Below, in pieces: positions 5,319 to 12,426 of a stretch of DNA of 40,403 nt (positions are counted from its first letter, which is position 1; each line of letters begins with the position of its first letter). The translations under genes were made by a program, and so were the position numbers. The stretch covers positions 1 to 40,403 of the IMG/VR virus record IMGVR_UViG_3300048597_000182; one strand, 5' to 3'. This stretch comes from a virus. The notes beneath the pieces are model-generated. The model had not been told where the DNA came from and did no database searches. It saw nothing but the letters and a program-made list of their open reading frames with translations.

Positions 5319-6610
5319 GCGTCCCGCACCGGCACGACCGCATGACCAGCGTACCCGCGCCGTTCGCCGTACCAGTAGACTTCGGCCGCCCGCGTCGTCC
5401 CGACATACCCGCGACGGTGATGCCATGCGTCGGTGCCGGCAATCGACCGCAGCACGCGGACGACCGTGCCGTCGTGCGTATCGACCGGCTGAGTCTGCCA
5501 CTGCCTCGACCGGTGATGATGCCCGAGTAGCCATTCGCGGCAGGTCGCCGCCGCCCAGTCGTCCGGCCGTTCCGTCGCCATGAGAGCCGGCAATGACTGC
5601 GGCTTTTCTTCGCTGCCGTGCGTCATGCCGATGAGCGTGCACCCGTGCCGGACGTACTTACGCGGGCTCGGCGAGTAGTCCACGGTGACAGCCTTCGCTG
5701 CGCGGAACCAGGCCGCGACCGTGCGGGCGAGGTGATAGCTCGTCGTCGGGTCGTGATTGCCCGGCACCCAGACCACGTCCACCGGGGCGATGTTCAGCAA
5801 CGTCTCGACCGCCCACACGACTGCCATTTCCCCGGCTTCGATGAGTTTGGCGTACCGCCCGTCAACGTCTTGCGGCGTGCCGGCGTAGGTCGTGTTGCGT
5901 GAGTTGTCAACGTGGAAAAAGTCGTTGCCGATGGGCAGCAGGAACCGCCCGACCTTGCGGCCCTCCGACTCGCCGATCATGTCATCGACTGCATTGCGGT
6001 ACAATCGCTCGGCTGTAGACAGGTCGTAGTTATGGCCCGTCTCGGCGCCCCAAGCGAGCTTGCCAAAGTGGGCATCGAACAGACCGACGACTGTAAGAAA
6101 TCGCTCTGCGTTTTTCTTACTGACCAGCTTCGGTTCGGGATACTTTGGGGCCTTGCTGGCGAGCCGGTTGTAGATCGCGTCAAGGGCGGCTTGCAGATGC
6201 CGCGAAACGATCCGCTTCGCCTTGATCCGCACGCCGTAGTTCTGCTTGATGACTATGTCATCGTGGTCTCCGGCCCGGACTTTCGCCGTCGTTGTCCATG
6301 TCTTTGTTTCGACTTCGACGATGGTGTATGTCGTGGTGTCGATCCCCGTCGCCGCGATGGCCTCATCGACTGTCTTGATTGGCGTGTCACTGACGGCCGA
6401 GAAGAACGCCGTGCCGTCCTCGCGTTCGACGAACCCCGGCTCTAGTGGCCGGCTCTTTTGCGACTCAGGCGGGGCGTAGCCGCGTGTGTGATTTTCGATC
6501 GCGCCGTAGCTGATGCCGAGCGCTTCGGAAATCTCGCGGATCGACCGCCCGGCCGCCCGCAACTCGCGAGCCTTCGCCTTGACGTCAGCGGGTAGGCCGG
6601 GGTTCGGCAT
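5315..6610 (-). CDS. HTH-metallophosphoesterase fusion
   Basis: A 431-residue protein. Residues 8-45 form a helix-turn-helix (RSIREISEALGISYGAIENH). Residues 172-400 form a calcineurin-like metallophosphoesterase with its metal ligands visible: Asp179 and His181 (FDAH), GND at 228-230, GNHD at 284-287, His331 (THGSE) and GHHH at 363-366. The enzyme should hydrolyse a phosphodiester, perhaps of nucleic acid. Similar HTH-phosphoesterase proteins are found in phages, without an agreed role. It is followed with GTGA overlap by the C39-like peptidase and preceded with overlap by a small coiled-coil gene. The fused HTH suggests that it acts on DNA. Confidence 0.82.
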   Translation of the reverse strand: MPNPGLPADVKAKARELRAAGRSIREISEALGISYGAIENHTRGYAPPESQKSRPLEPGFVEREDGTAFFSAVSDTPIKTVDEAIAATGIDTTTYTIVEVETKTWTTTAKVRAGDHDDIVIKQNYGVRIKAKRIVSRHLQAALDAIYNRLASKAPKYPEPKLVSKKNAERFLTVVGLFDAHFGKLAWGAETGHNYDLSTAERLYRNAVDDMIGESEGRKVGRFLLPIGNDFFHVDNSRNTTYAGTPQDVDGRYAKLIEAGEMAVVWAVETLLNIAPVDVVWVPGNHDPTTSYHLARTVAAWFRAAKAVTVDYSPSPRKYVRHGCTLIGMTHGSEEKPQSLPALMATERPDDWAAATCREWLLGHHHRSRQWQTQPVDTHDGTVVRVLRSIAGTDAWHHRRGYVGTTRAAEVYWYGERRGYAGHAVVPVRDA

Positions 6611-6782
6611 TCTGCCCCCTCATGCGTGCCAATTCGGTTTCGACCGCGTCGAGCCGCTGTTGCAGTATCTCGCGGGCCGCCTCGCTTGCCGCAAGCTGCC
6701 GGCGCAGGTCGTCGAACGTGTCGCACGGCGCCTGACACGGCGACAGATGGCGGGCGAGCCGCCAGCAGGAGGGCGGGTTCAT
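6585..6782 (-). CDS. small coiled-coil protein
   Basis: A 65-residue protein starting at ATG 6782, which overlaps the methyltransferase stop (ATGA), and ending inside the start of the next gene. Residues 22-54 form a heptad-patterned coiled coil (FDDLRRQLAASEAAREILQQ followed by RLDAVETELARM). The family is not recognised. It could be an accessory subunit of the neighbouring enzymes or a spanin-like structural piece. Confidence 0.5.
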   Translation of the reverse strand: MNPPSCWRLARHLSPCQAPCDTFDDLRRQLAASEAAREILQQRLDAVETELARMRGQNAEPRPTR

Positions 6783-7948
6783 GGCGCGGCCCCAAACAGC
6801 CCGGCCTTGCCCGCCGCATGCGTAAGCCGGGCCACGGCAATCTCAGCGTAGTCCGGCTCCTTTTCGATGCCGACGAACCGAAAGCCCCCAAGCAGTGCCG
6901 CCTTGCCCGTCGATCCGCTGCCGGCGAACGGGTCGAGGACGATGCCGCCGGGCGGAGTGACCAGCCGGCACAGGTAACGCATCAGATCGGTAGGTTTAAC
7001 GGTGGGATGGTTGTTGCGCTTCAGCGGCATCGGTGTCTGCCCGATGTAATTTTTGGGGTTTTCTGGGTTACGCCCGTCAATGTTGTGGCATGGCGCAATA
7101 CGCTTATCAAACCCCTCGCACCCCTCATCCCGATCCCGCTTGCTCGCCTTCGCACAGTAGAAGTACCGGGCGGCTTTGCCCATGCCGGCCGTCGCCTCCT
7201 CGCTGCCGTCGTGGATCAAGTTGGCGGGCCAGCGGCCAGCGGGGGCTGCGCCAGTAGTCTGGGTGTCTCCCTTGCCGCCCGGCTGAAACTGTCCGGGCGC
7301 ATAACTCTTCGACGTCGGCCACGTTTCCACCGTGCTGCCCACCCTGCACCCATCAATGTTCAACGCCCCCGTCCCGTACCGCGTGACGTTCGCGGCGACG
7401 GTGCCGGCGAGCGGCTTGCGGGCCACGATGATCGGTTCCCATGCGGGTTTCAGGGCGGTCCCCCAGCCCTGCCAGCGGGCCGCGAGGGGCGTGGCTGGCA
7501 AATCATACCGTGGCCTTGTGTGACTACTGCCCGTGTCCCAGCCGCCGTATCCATCGCGCTGCACGACCCCTGCCCTTGTTACCTCCCGCACCGCGCCCGC
7601 TTCCTTGTCAATCGCCTTGCTGACGTCGTGCGACTTGGGGAATCCACTGCCGTAGACCCACATGATGCAATCCCTAATCTCCCAGCCCGCGTCCTCAATG
7701 GCACATGTCAGCCGGTGATACGTCCGCGTGCCGCCGAACGCGAGCATGTGCGTGCCGGGCTTGGCGACTCGCAACGCCTGCAACCAGAAGTCAACGTCGG
7801 GGATGCCGTGGTCCCAATGCTTGCCCATGAATGACAGACCATAGGGCGGGTCGGTGACAATGCTATCCACCGACTCATCCGCCATGCCGGCCATCACGTC
7901 GAGGCAGTCGCCGACGTGGAGCGTCCACCCGTCGCCCTGATGCGTCAC
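6779..7948 (-). CDS. beta-class DNA N6-adenine/N4-cytosine methyltransferase
   Basis: A 389-residue enzyme. The catalytic DPPY motif is at 33-36 (SIVTDPPYGLSF) and the S-adenosylmethionine-binding FAGSGST at 341-347; this order defines the beta class. Between them is a long target-recognition region of about 250 residues. No restriction endonuclease lies alongside, so it is most likely an orphan that protects phage DNA from host restriction. The GTG 7948 start overlaps the preceding stop (GTGA). The specificity cannot be read from the sequence. The methyltransferase remnant at 4468 belongs to a related class. Confidence 0.9.
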   Translation of the reverse strand: MTHQGDGWTLHVGDCLDVMAGMADESVDSIVTDPPYGLSFMGKHWDHGIPDVDFWLQALRVAKPGTHMLAFGGTRTYHRLTCAIEDAGWEIRDCIMWVYGSGFPKSHDVSKAIDKEAGAVREVTRAGVVQRDGYGGWDTGSSHTRPRYDLPATPLAARWQGWGTALKPAWEPIIVARKPLAGTVAANVTRYGTGALNIDGCRVGSTVETWPTSKSYAPGQFQPGGKGDTQTTGAAPAGRWPANLIHDGSEEATAGMGKAARYFYCAKASKRDRDEGCEGFDKRIAPCHNIDGRNPENPKNYIGQTPMPLKRNNHPTVKPTDLMRYLCRLVTPPGGIVLDPFAGSGSTGKAALLGGFRFVGIEKEPDYAEIAVARLTHAAGKAGLFGAAP

Positions 7949-8181
7949 TCCGCCAACCTCCAGTTGTCGCCGGGCTGACGGGGCTGACCCTTCACCCCGC
8001 TCACCCGCATCTCAATCAGCATGTCGAGATGCCGCACCAGCAACGCCGCGTCGCCCCGCATCCGGCGTAGCGTGTCTACGCCGTAATGAAGCGATGCCAT
8101 GTCCGCGATGTACTCGGCACGACTGGCGGCCATCACGAAGTTTGCCACGGCGACTTCGGCGTTGTCGGGTTCGGGTGTCAC
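7945..8181 (-). CDS. hypothetical helical protein
   Basis: A 78-residue protein starting at GTG 8181 in a GTGA overlap with the small membrane gene upstream, and ending in a GTGA overlap with the methyltransferase. It is predicted to be mostly helical (AVANFVMAASRAEYIADMAS, then LLVRHLDMLIEMRV). No family is recognised. Tight coupling on both sides supports it being real. Confidence 0.55.
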   Translation of the reverse strand: MTPEPDNAEVAVANFVMAASRAEYIADMASLHYGVDTLRRMRGDAALLVRHLDMLIEMRVSGVKGQPRQPGDNWRLAE

Positions 8182-8294
8182 TGCTTTCTTTTCTCCCACC
8201 ACTCCACAACCATCGCGTGGATATGCCCGAGCATGTAACCCATGAGACCGACAGCGAGGAGTTGGGGCGTCGTCCAGAGGTCGGGGATGAGCAT
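8178..8294 (-). CDS. 38-residue single-pass membrane protein
   Basis: Starts at ATG 8294. One hydrophobic helix (PQLLAVGLMGYMLGHIHAMVV) is followed by a basic end (WWEKRKQ), a holin- or spanin-sized protein. The stop codon overlaps the next start (GTGA). No strong ribosome site precedes the ATG, so translation may be coupled to a possible upstream gene (8296-8505) whose stop lies one base before this ATG. Confidence 0.5.
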   Translation of the reverse strand: MLIPDLWTTPQLLAVGLMGYMLGHIHAMVVEWWEKRKQ

Positions 8295-8295
8295 G

Positions 8296-8505
8296 TCAGA
8301 CTCGAATAAAAACGGCCGGCCGGATGATCCCGACCGGCCGCCCCTGGTAGCGAAGTTCCTTTTGCTGCACGACCGGGGGACCACCTGAAGACATTGCCCG
8401 GCGCCGTCGCTGGATCGGCATGGCATCTTGCCCCGGGCAAACCGGTTGCCGGGGTGTCAGCCCGGCGTGATATCGGATCACCTCCCCTCCCGGACGGCCC
8501 ATCAT
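8296..8505 (-). CDS. possible small basic protein overlapping a terminator-like hairpin
   Basis: A 69-codon frame from ATG 8505, or shorter from GTG 8478, ends with TGA one base before the ATG of the next gene, the junction style of this operon. The product is basic, with LRYQGRPVGIIRPAVFIRV at the end. Against it: the frame runs through a hairpin with T-run (8306-8340) that looks like a terminator, and codon use is less GC-rich at third positions. If it is not coding, the stretch 8295-8534 holds only that hairpin. Confidence 0.3.
   Translation of the reverse strand: MMGRPGGEVIRYHAGLTPRQPVCPGQDAMPIQRRRRAMSSGGPPVVQQKELRYQGRPVGIIRPAVFIRV
8306..8340 (-). terminator. intrinsic terminator
   Basis: On the minus strand CGGCCGGTCGG and CCGGCCGGCCG form an 11-bp stem (one G-U pair) with a 6-base loop, followed by TTTTTAT. 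It is the strongest intrinsic terminator in the minus-strand gene array, splitting the lysis-type genes from the methyltransferase block. Confidence 0.65.
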
Positions 8506-8534
8506 CGGGCCAGCCCGATCCGGCAGGCCCGGCC

Positions 8535-8780
8535 TCAGGCCGGCTCAGCCGCAAGCAGCGCCACTTCCGCGCGGACGAGGTCAAGCAGGTCGTTCTCGGC
8601 CGCCCGCGCGGCGGCTTCGAGGTCGGCCCGATTGCTCGGCAGCGCGGCGAGCTGCTGCCCGAGGGCGACGATTTGGGCGATCACGGCTTCGCCGGCGCCG
8701 GACGCGGCGGCGGCCTGTCGTCGGAGTTCGACGGCCTCTTGCAGTTTCGCGCGAGTCTGCTCGCTCAGCTTCTCGATCAT
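8535..8780 (-). CDS. coiled-coil protein
   Basis: An 81-residue protein starting at ATG 8780 behind GAGGTG. Nearly all of it is helical and Ala/Leu/Glu-rich (KLSEQTRAKLQEAVELRRQA, later LAALPSNRADLEAAARAAEN), with heptad spacing. The family is not recognised. In this position, beside small membrane proteins, it could be a spanin-like or tail accessory protein. Confidence 0.6.
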   Translation of the reverse strand: MIEKLSEQTRAKLQEAVELRRQAAAASGAGEAVIAQIVALGQQLAALPSNRADLEAAARAAENDLLDLVRAEVALLAAEPA

Positions 8781-8802
8781 GATTGCACCTCGATTGTAGG
8801 TA

Positions 8803-9030
8803 TCACTTTTTGGCGGCCATCGCCGCGTTCACGAGTGCGGCGGCGGCAGCGGCTTGGGCCGCGTTGGGGTCCGGCGGCGGGGCCGACACGGCCGCCCGCA
8901 ACTTCTCAACTGGGGTCACTTCGCGGCGTTCCTCCGCGAGCCCCGTGTTGACGATGTGCGCGCACAGGTCGGGCCAAAACCGGTACGCGACGAAGAACCC
9001 GACCAGAATCAGAACCAGAGTCAGCGTCAC
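8803..9030 (-). CDS. small membrane-anchored protein
   Basis: A 75-residue product from GTG 9030 behind GAGAGGTGAG. Residues 2-18 are a hydrophobic anchor (TLTLVLILVGFFVAYRF), followed by a charged stretch and an Ala-rich C-terminal helix. The layout resembles inner-membrane spanins or holin accessories; no family is recognised. It lies just downstream of the large membrane-anchored cysteine peptidase. Confidence 0.6.
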   Translation of the reverse strand: MTLTLVLILVGFFVAYRFWPDLCAHIVNTGLAEERREVTPVEKLRAAVSAPPPDPNAAQAAAAAALVNAAMAAKK

Positions 9031-9040
9031 GTCTCACCTC

Positions 9041-10846
9041 TCAGCGGCGTCGCCGCGGCGTCAGGACCAGGAACAGGAGGAACCCGCCGACCGCCACCAG
9101 GATCGTCGGGTCGATGTTTGCGAGTGGGTCGCTGCCCTTGCGGCGGGCCAGTTCGGGGCGGTAGTTGGGGTCCACCTCGCGCAACGCTTCGTGCAACGTG
9201 TCCGCGAGGACGGCCGGACCGGGGTAACTGTCAAGCCGTCCGAGATCGACCGCCTTGCCCTGATCGGTCTCGGGCCCGAGCAACTGGATCGTCGGCGCCC
9301 CGCTCGACTGGATGCCGACGGCGAGGGGCCATTCGCCCGCGGCGTAGGACTGCACGACGATCCGCGGCTTAAACGGGGCCAACTCGGGGTTGGTCTCGAG
9401 ATCGCGGAGGACGGCGGACCGCTGCTCGGGCGTGCCGCCGGCGACGACGACCCACACCTTGCCTTTCACGTCGGGCAGCACCCCGCTACCCGCCGCGTGA
9501 ATCGCCCCGAGAAGCTGCTCGCGGCTGACCGGCACGCCGTTGATCTCGTAGCCCGGCGACCGCCTGACCTTATCGGGCTCGACGCCAAAGATCGGCTGGT
9601 GATCGCCGCCGCGCGGCGTGCCGGCCGTCGCCCACGCAGACTCGGGGATCGGCACGGGCGGCAACACGTCGTGCTGGAACTGGCCATCGGTCCCGAGCGA
9701 GCTGTAGAGATCATCCCGCCGGCGATAGCACCCGACCTGTTTGCCGTCCTTGAACAGGCACCAGTACCCGGCCGGGTCCGTGACTGACTGCCGCCATTCC
9801 CAGCCGCTCGAACCGCTCGCCGATGCGGCAGTCGAGATCGACGGCGCCGCCAACGCAGGGGCCACCATCGCAGGCGGCGGAACGTATGCAGGTCCACAAC
9901 TGGCACATTGTCCGATCATCACTGGTTCCCTCGCTGCCGTGCGGTTGACCGGCACCGGAGGCGGCGGCGGCTTCAAGAGCGCCACGGCCCATCCACCACC
10001 ACCACCTTCCTTCCACCGCTCCACAAAGTCCTTGCAGCTCATCCACAGAAGTTGCCCGGGGTAGTTGTTGTCCAAGATCGCCGCCCGGTCCGCGGCTTTG
10101 TCGTAACAGACCAGGTTGACCATGTGCGGGACGCTCGACCGGTAGTAGATGCCGTCGCGGCCGGAGTACGTCACGGCGAGCATGATGCGATGCTCGTGGG
10201 CCTCTTCGAGGATCGCCACGTCGCCGTTCGTGACTTGCAAATAGGGCGGCTCAGTGATGCCGGTCTCACGGGAGAACTCGGCGATCATTTTCTTGAGCTT
10301 GTCCGGGTAGCCACCGCCCGGTCGCGACTTCATCCAGTCGCGGAACTTGGTCAACTGGTTCTCGCCGTGCCAGTCGGCACAGTGACCGACCGAGGTGAAC
10401 ACGCACAGGCCCGCCCCGTCGCTGCCGCCGGTGTTCCGCTGGTGTCGCGCGGCCGGCAGGTCGCACGCGACTTCGACGCCGTCCATCGACGGGCCGCCGA
10501 CCACGAACTTTGCGGCCGTCCGCTGGCCATTGACGGCAACCGGCGAGCCGATCAGTGCGACCGGCTCCGGGCCCCACTTCGGCTGCGGGCAGTTCGGGCC
10601 CGGACACTTCGGCTGCGGGGTTCGCGGCGCCGGCTTCGGCCGTGGCGTCGGCAGCGGGAAGGGCAGAGGTTGCGGCGTCACGGGCTGCTGCCCGCCCCAC
10701 CGCAGACCGAGCACGTCGCGCAGCCACGCCGGCATCGACGGCCCGGTGAGATCGCGCAGCCACCACGGCTTGTTCGATTCGACCGCGACGTTGATACCGA
10801 TCACCAGCCCGAGCAGGACAACAACCGGCCAGAACAGACGACGCAT
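9041..10846 (-). CDS. membrane-anchored papain-fold cysteine peptidase (candidate lysis or entry enzyme)
   Basis: A 601-residue protein. An N-terminal signal anchor (residues 4-22, FWPVVVLLGLVIGINVAV) is followed by a Pro-rich linker with CPGPNCPQP, then a papain/C39-like domain at about 120-290. Its likely catalytic residues are Cys148 (GAGLCVFTS), His241 (SSVPHMVNLV) and Asp259/Asn260 (ILDNNYPG). A Pro/Ala linker, an uncharacterised C-terminal half and a final membrane helix (TILVAVGGFLLFLVL) ending in five Arg follow. No standard endolysin was seen elsewhere, so this is the best candidate for cell-wall or envelope attack, though that is inference. Two anchors would leave the catalytic domain on one side of the membrane. 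Confidence 0.7.
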   Translation of the reverse strand: MRRLFWPVVVLLGLVIGINVAVESNKPWWLRDLTGPSMPAWLRDVLGLRWGGQQPVTPQPLPFPLPTPRPKPAPRTPQPKCPGPNCPQPKWGPEPVALIGSPVAVNGQRTAAKFVVGGPSMDGVEVACDLPAARHQRNTGGSDGAGLCVFTSVGHCADWHGENQLTKFRDWMKSRPGGGYPDKLKKMIAEFSRETGITEPPYLQVTNGDVAILEEAHEHRIMLAVTYSGRDGIYYRSSVPHMVNLVCYDKAADRAAILDNNYPGQLLWMSCKDFVERWKEGGGGGWAVALLKPPPPPVPVNRTAAREPVMIGQCASCGPAYVPPPAMVAPALAAPSISTAASASGSSGWEWRQSVTDPAGYWCLFKDGKQVGCYRRRDDLYSSLGTDGQFQHDVLPPVPIPESAWATAGTPRGGDHQPIFGVEPDKVRRSPGYEINGVPVSREQLLGAIHAAGSGVLPDVKGKVWVVVAGGTPEQRSAVLRDLETNPELAPFKPRIVVQSYAAGEWPLAVGIQSSGAPTIQLLGPETDQGKAVDLGRLDSYPGPAVLADTLHEALREVDPNYRPELARRKGSDPLANIDPTILVAVGGFLLFLVLTPRRRR

Positions 10847-10850
10847 CAGA

Positions 10851-11066
10851 TCACTCCCCGGGCCATGCCGTGTTGTCGCCGCCCGGCCCGTCTCGCAACA
10901 GCCAGACGATGCCGACGACGGCCGCGAGCAGCACGAACGACAGCCGCGGCGCGTGCCACGCGAGGCCGCCGACGCAGACCATCACCACGAGGGCGAGGGC
11001 GACGAACACCGCCAGCCGGACCGGGATGACGGCGAGTTTCGCCAGCCAGGCTTTGACCACGGCCAT
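10851..11066 (-). CDS. two-helix membrane protein, holin candidate
   Basis: A 71-residue protein starting at ATG 11066 in a TGATG overlap with the upstream gene. Two hydrophobic helices (LAVIPVRLAVFVALALVVMV and APRLSFVLLAAVVGIVWLL) flank a short loop, and the tail is charged. Size and topology match small class II holins. It is followed four bases later by the membrane-anchored cysteine peptidase gene. The holin role rests on topology and position only. Confidence 0.6.
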   Translation of the reverse strand: MAVVKAWLAKLAVIPVRLAVFVALALVVMVCVGGLAWHAPRLSFVLLAAVVGIVWLLRDGPGGDNTAWPGE

Positions 11067-11329
11067 CACGACGGCTGCTCCACGACGTCACCGAGCTGGC
11101 CCGGCTTGCGGAACGGCGGGGCCGGCACACGGGGCTTGCACGGACAGTTCGGCCCGCACGGACAGGCCGGCCGCCCGTCGGGCGCGAGCGCCGGCGGCGT
11201 CGGGCCGGTGACGATCTCGGGCCGCGCGGCGATCACGCCGCAGACAAGGCCCGCGAGCAGCACTGCCACGATCAGCAGCACGAGGAAAAACGACTCGGCG
11301 AACGAGCCGCGTTGAGTGACTTCTGGCAT
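11066..11329 (-). CDS. single-pass membrane protein with Cys-rich tail
   Basis: An 87-residue protein from ATG 11329, with GGAGG seven bases upstream. Residues 14-34 form a membrane helix (FFLVLLIVAVLLAGLVCGVI). The tail has CPCGPNCPCKP, echoing the CPGPNCPQP of the neighbouring peptidase, and many prolines. The four closely spaced Cys suggest disulfides or a metal site outside the cytoplasm. No family is recognised. Confidence 0.6.
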   Translation of the reverse strand: MPEVTQRGSFAESFFLVLLIVAVLLAGLVCGVIAARPEIVTGPTPPALAPDGRPACPCGPNCPCKPRVPAPPFRKPGQLGDVVEQPS

Positions 11330-11412
11330 AGAGAGCCTCCGGCGTAAGTGACGCCGAAGACCGTACCACAGACGGACGAACGCGGGCAAATCGGGCGGGA
11401 ATGGTAGGGCTG

Positions 11413-11449
11413 AAAAGGGGGAAGGCCGGGGGCCTAATCCCGACCTTCC
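11413..11449 (-). terminator. terminator-like hairpin
   Basis: On the minus strand GGAAGGTCGGG and CCCGGCCTTCC form an 11-bp stem (one G-U) followed by CCCTTTT. It lies 76 bases after the stop of the membrane gene at 11525. The short T-run makes termination partial. The gap 11330-11524 holds this hairpin and a small CGGCGT/ACGCCG stem ahead of the next gene. Confidence 0.55.
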
Positions 11450-11524
11450 GATCTACAGCAAAGGGGTTTCAGTCAGACAGCATCAGTCTAACCGCCGCAT
11501 CACCGGCGGTCAATCATCGTAGCG

Positions 11525-11857
11525 TCACTCGCGAGCTATCAGGTACACCACGCCGCCGACGAATGGGAAGCAGAGCGCGACCAGACACCAGACAGCGGTT
11601 TCGGTGCCCTTCCCTTTCGAGTCGGCCGCCACGCCGATCGCTGCGATAAGCTGGCCGACGAACACGATCAGCACGAACGGCACCCAGTGGATCGCCAGCG
11701 TCAAAGCGCCGGCGACTTGAATCGCCAACGCGAGGCCGATCAGAAATCCGGCCGTACCGTCTGATTTTGGCGTCGGTCGTCGGTAGTTGTACCGGCCATT
11801 GGCCGGGGTCAACTGTTCGGAAAAGTCGAAGAGTTGGCGGTCTCGCGGGTCGGACAT
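11525..11857 (-). CDS. multi-pass small membrane protein
   Basis: A 110-residue protein from ATG 11857. The first 35 residues are polar; three hydrophobic segments follow (AGFLIGLALAIQVAGALTLA; WVPFVLIVFVGQLIAAIGVA; TAVWCLVALCFPFVGGVVYL). This looks like a phospholipase D-nuclease N-terminal or PMP3-like membrane protein, or a holin. Start and ribosome site (AAGGACC) lie in the 3' arm of a 15-bp hairpin that also displays an ACAAGGAT site, suggesting translational control. Confidence 0.65.
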   Translation of the reverse strand: MSDPRDRQLFDFSEQLTPANGRYNYRRPTPKSDGTAGFLIGLALAIQVAGALTLAIHWVPFVLIVFVGQLIAAIGVAADSKGKGTETAVWCLVALCFPFVGGVVYLIARE

Positions 11858-11896
11858 GGTCCTTGATCCTTGTGGCAATCCATCAAGGACCATATC
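11853..11896 (-). promoter_or_regulatory. start-codon hairpin with CsrA-like site
   Basis: In the transcript, 12 perfectly complementary bases (AUGGUCCUUGAU with AUCAAGGACCAU), extended by three further pairs including one U-G, enclose a 14-base loop. The 3' arm contains the ribosome site and the AUG 11857. The loop ends in ACAAGG and runs into AU, giving ACAAGGAU, a full match to the core of the CsrA consensus (ACARGGAU). A second AAGGA overlaps the ribosome site. Confidence 0.6.
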
Positions 11897-11913
11897 GGAC
11901 GCAGAACGGGCCG

Positions 11914-12282
11914 TCAATCGGCCGGGTCACGGAATAATCCCAGCTTCCGCCCCCGCACCTCTTGAATCCGCCGCTTCACCTCAACGTCGTCGCAGAAACG
12001 GTCGGGGAAAAGTGTCGCCATGCAATCGGCGTACTCGTCGGTTGAGAGGTCGAGCACCCCGGTTCCCCAGGCGAATTCCAGCACCTTGAGAACCTTGTCG
12101 ATCAGTATTGCCCTATCCCGGCGTTTGTTTCCTCGGGTCGGGGTGTGCATACTGACCGCCTCGGGGTTGCCGGGGTCGTGCGGCCGTATCCGCTCGACCA
12201 GGTCGCTCAGCCGGAACAATCCTTCGTGAAGCGCCCCAATGATAGTATCAGCTTCGGCGATAACCCGATCAAGGTCAGTCAC
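11914..12282 (-). CDS. hypothetical protein
   Basis: A 122-residue protein from GTG 12282, coupled by a GTGA overlap to the 48-residue gene upstream. The N-terminus is helical (DLDRVIAEADTIIGALHEGL), and the C-terminus is rich in charged residues (DDVEVKRRIQEVRGRKLG). It has no membrane segment and no recognised motif. Confidence 0.55.
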   Translation of the reverse strand: MTDLDRVIAEADTIIGALHEGLFRLSDLVERIRPHDPGNPEAVSMHTPTRGNKRRDRAILIDKVLKVLEFAWGTGVLDLSTDEYADCMATLFPDRFCDDVEVKRRIQEVRGRKLGLFRDPAD

Positions 12283-12425
12283 TCGCCAGACTCACCGCCC
12301 GCGTCGGCCGTGACGGCGTTGATCTTGTCAATCAGAACAGCGACCGCCGCATCGTATTTGGCCTGAGCCGCGTCGGCGTCTGCCTTGCGGGTCTGCACGA
12401 GTTGAATCGCTTCAGTAATAGTCAT
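12279..12425 (-). CDS. 48-residue helical protein
   Basis: Starts at ATG 12425, one base after the upstream stop codon, behind a GGCGGGTG site; ends in a GTGA overlap with the next gene. It is a single predicted helix (ITEAIQLVQTRKADADAAQA, then VAVLIDKINAVTAD) with a Gly/Glu tail. No family is recognised. Coupling at both ends and sensible codon use support it. Confidence 0.55.
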   Translation of the reverse strand: MTITEAIQLVQTRKADADAAQAKYDAAVAVLIDKINAVTADAGGESGE

Positions 12426-12426
12426 A

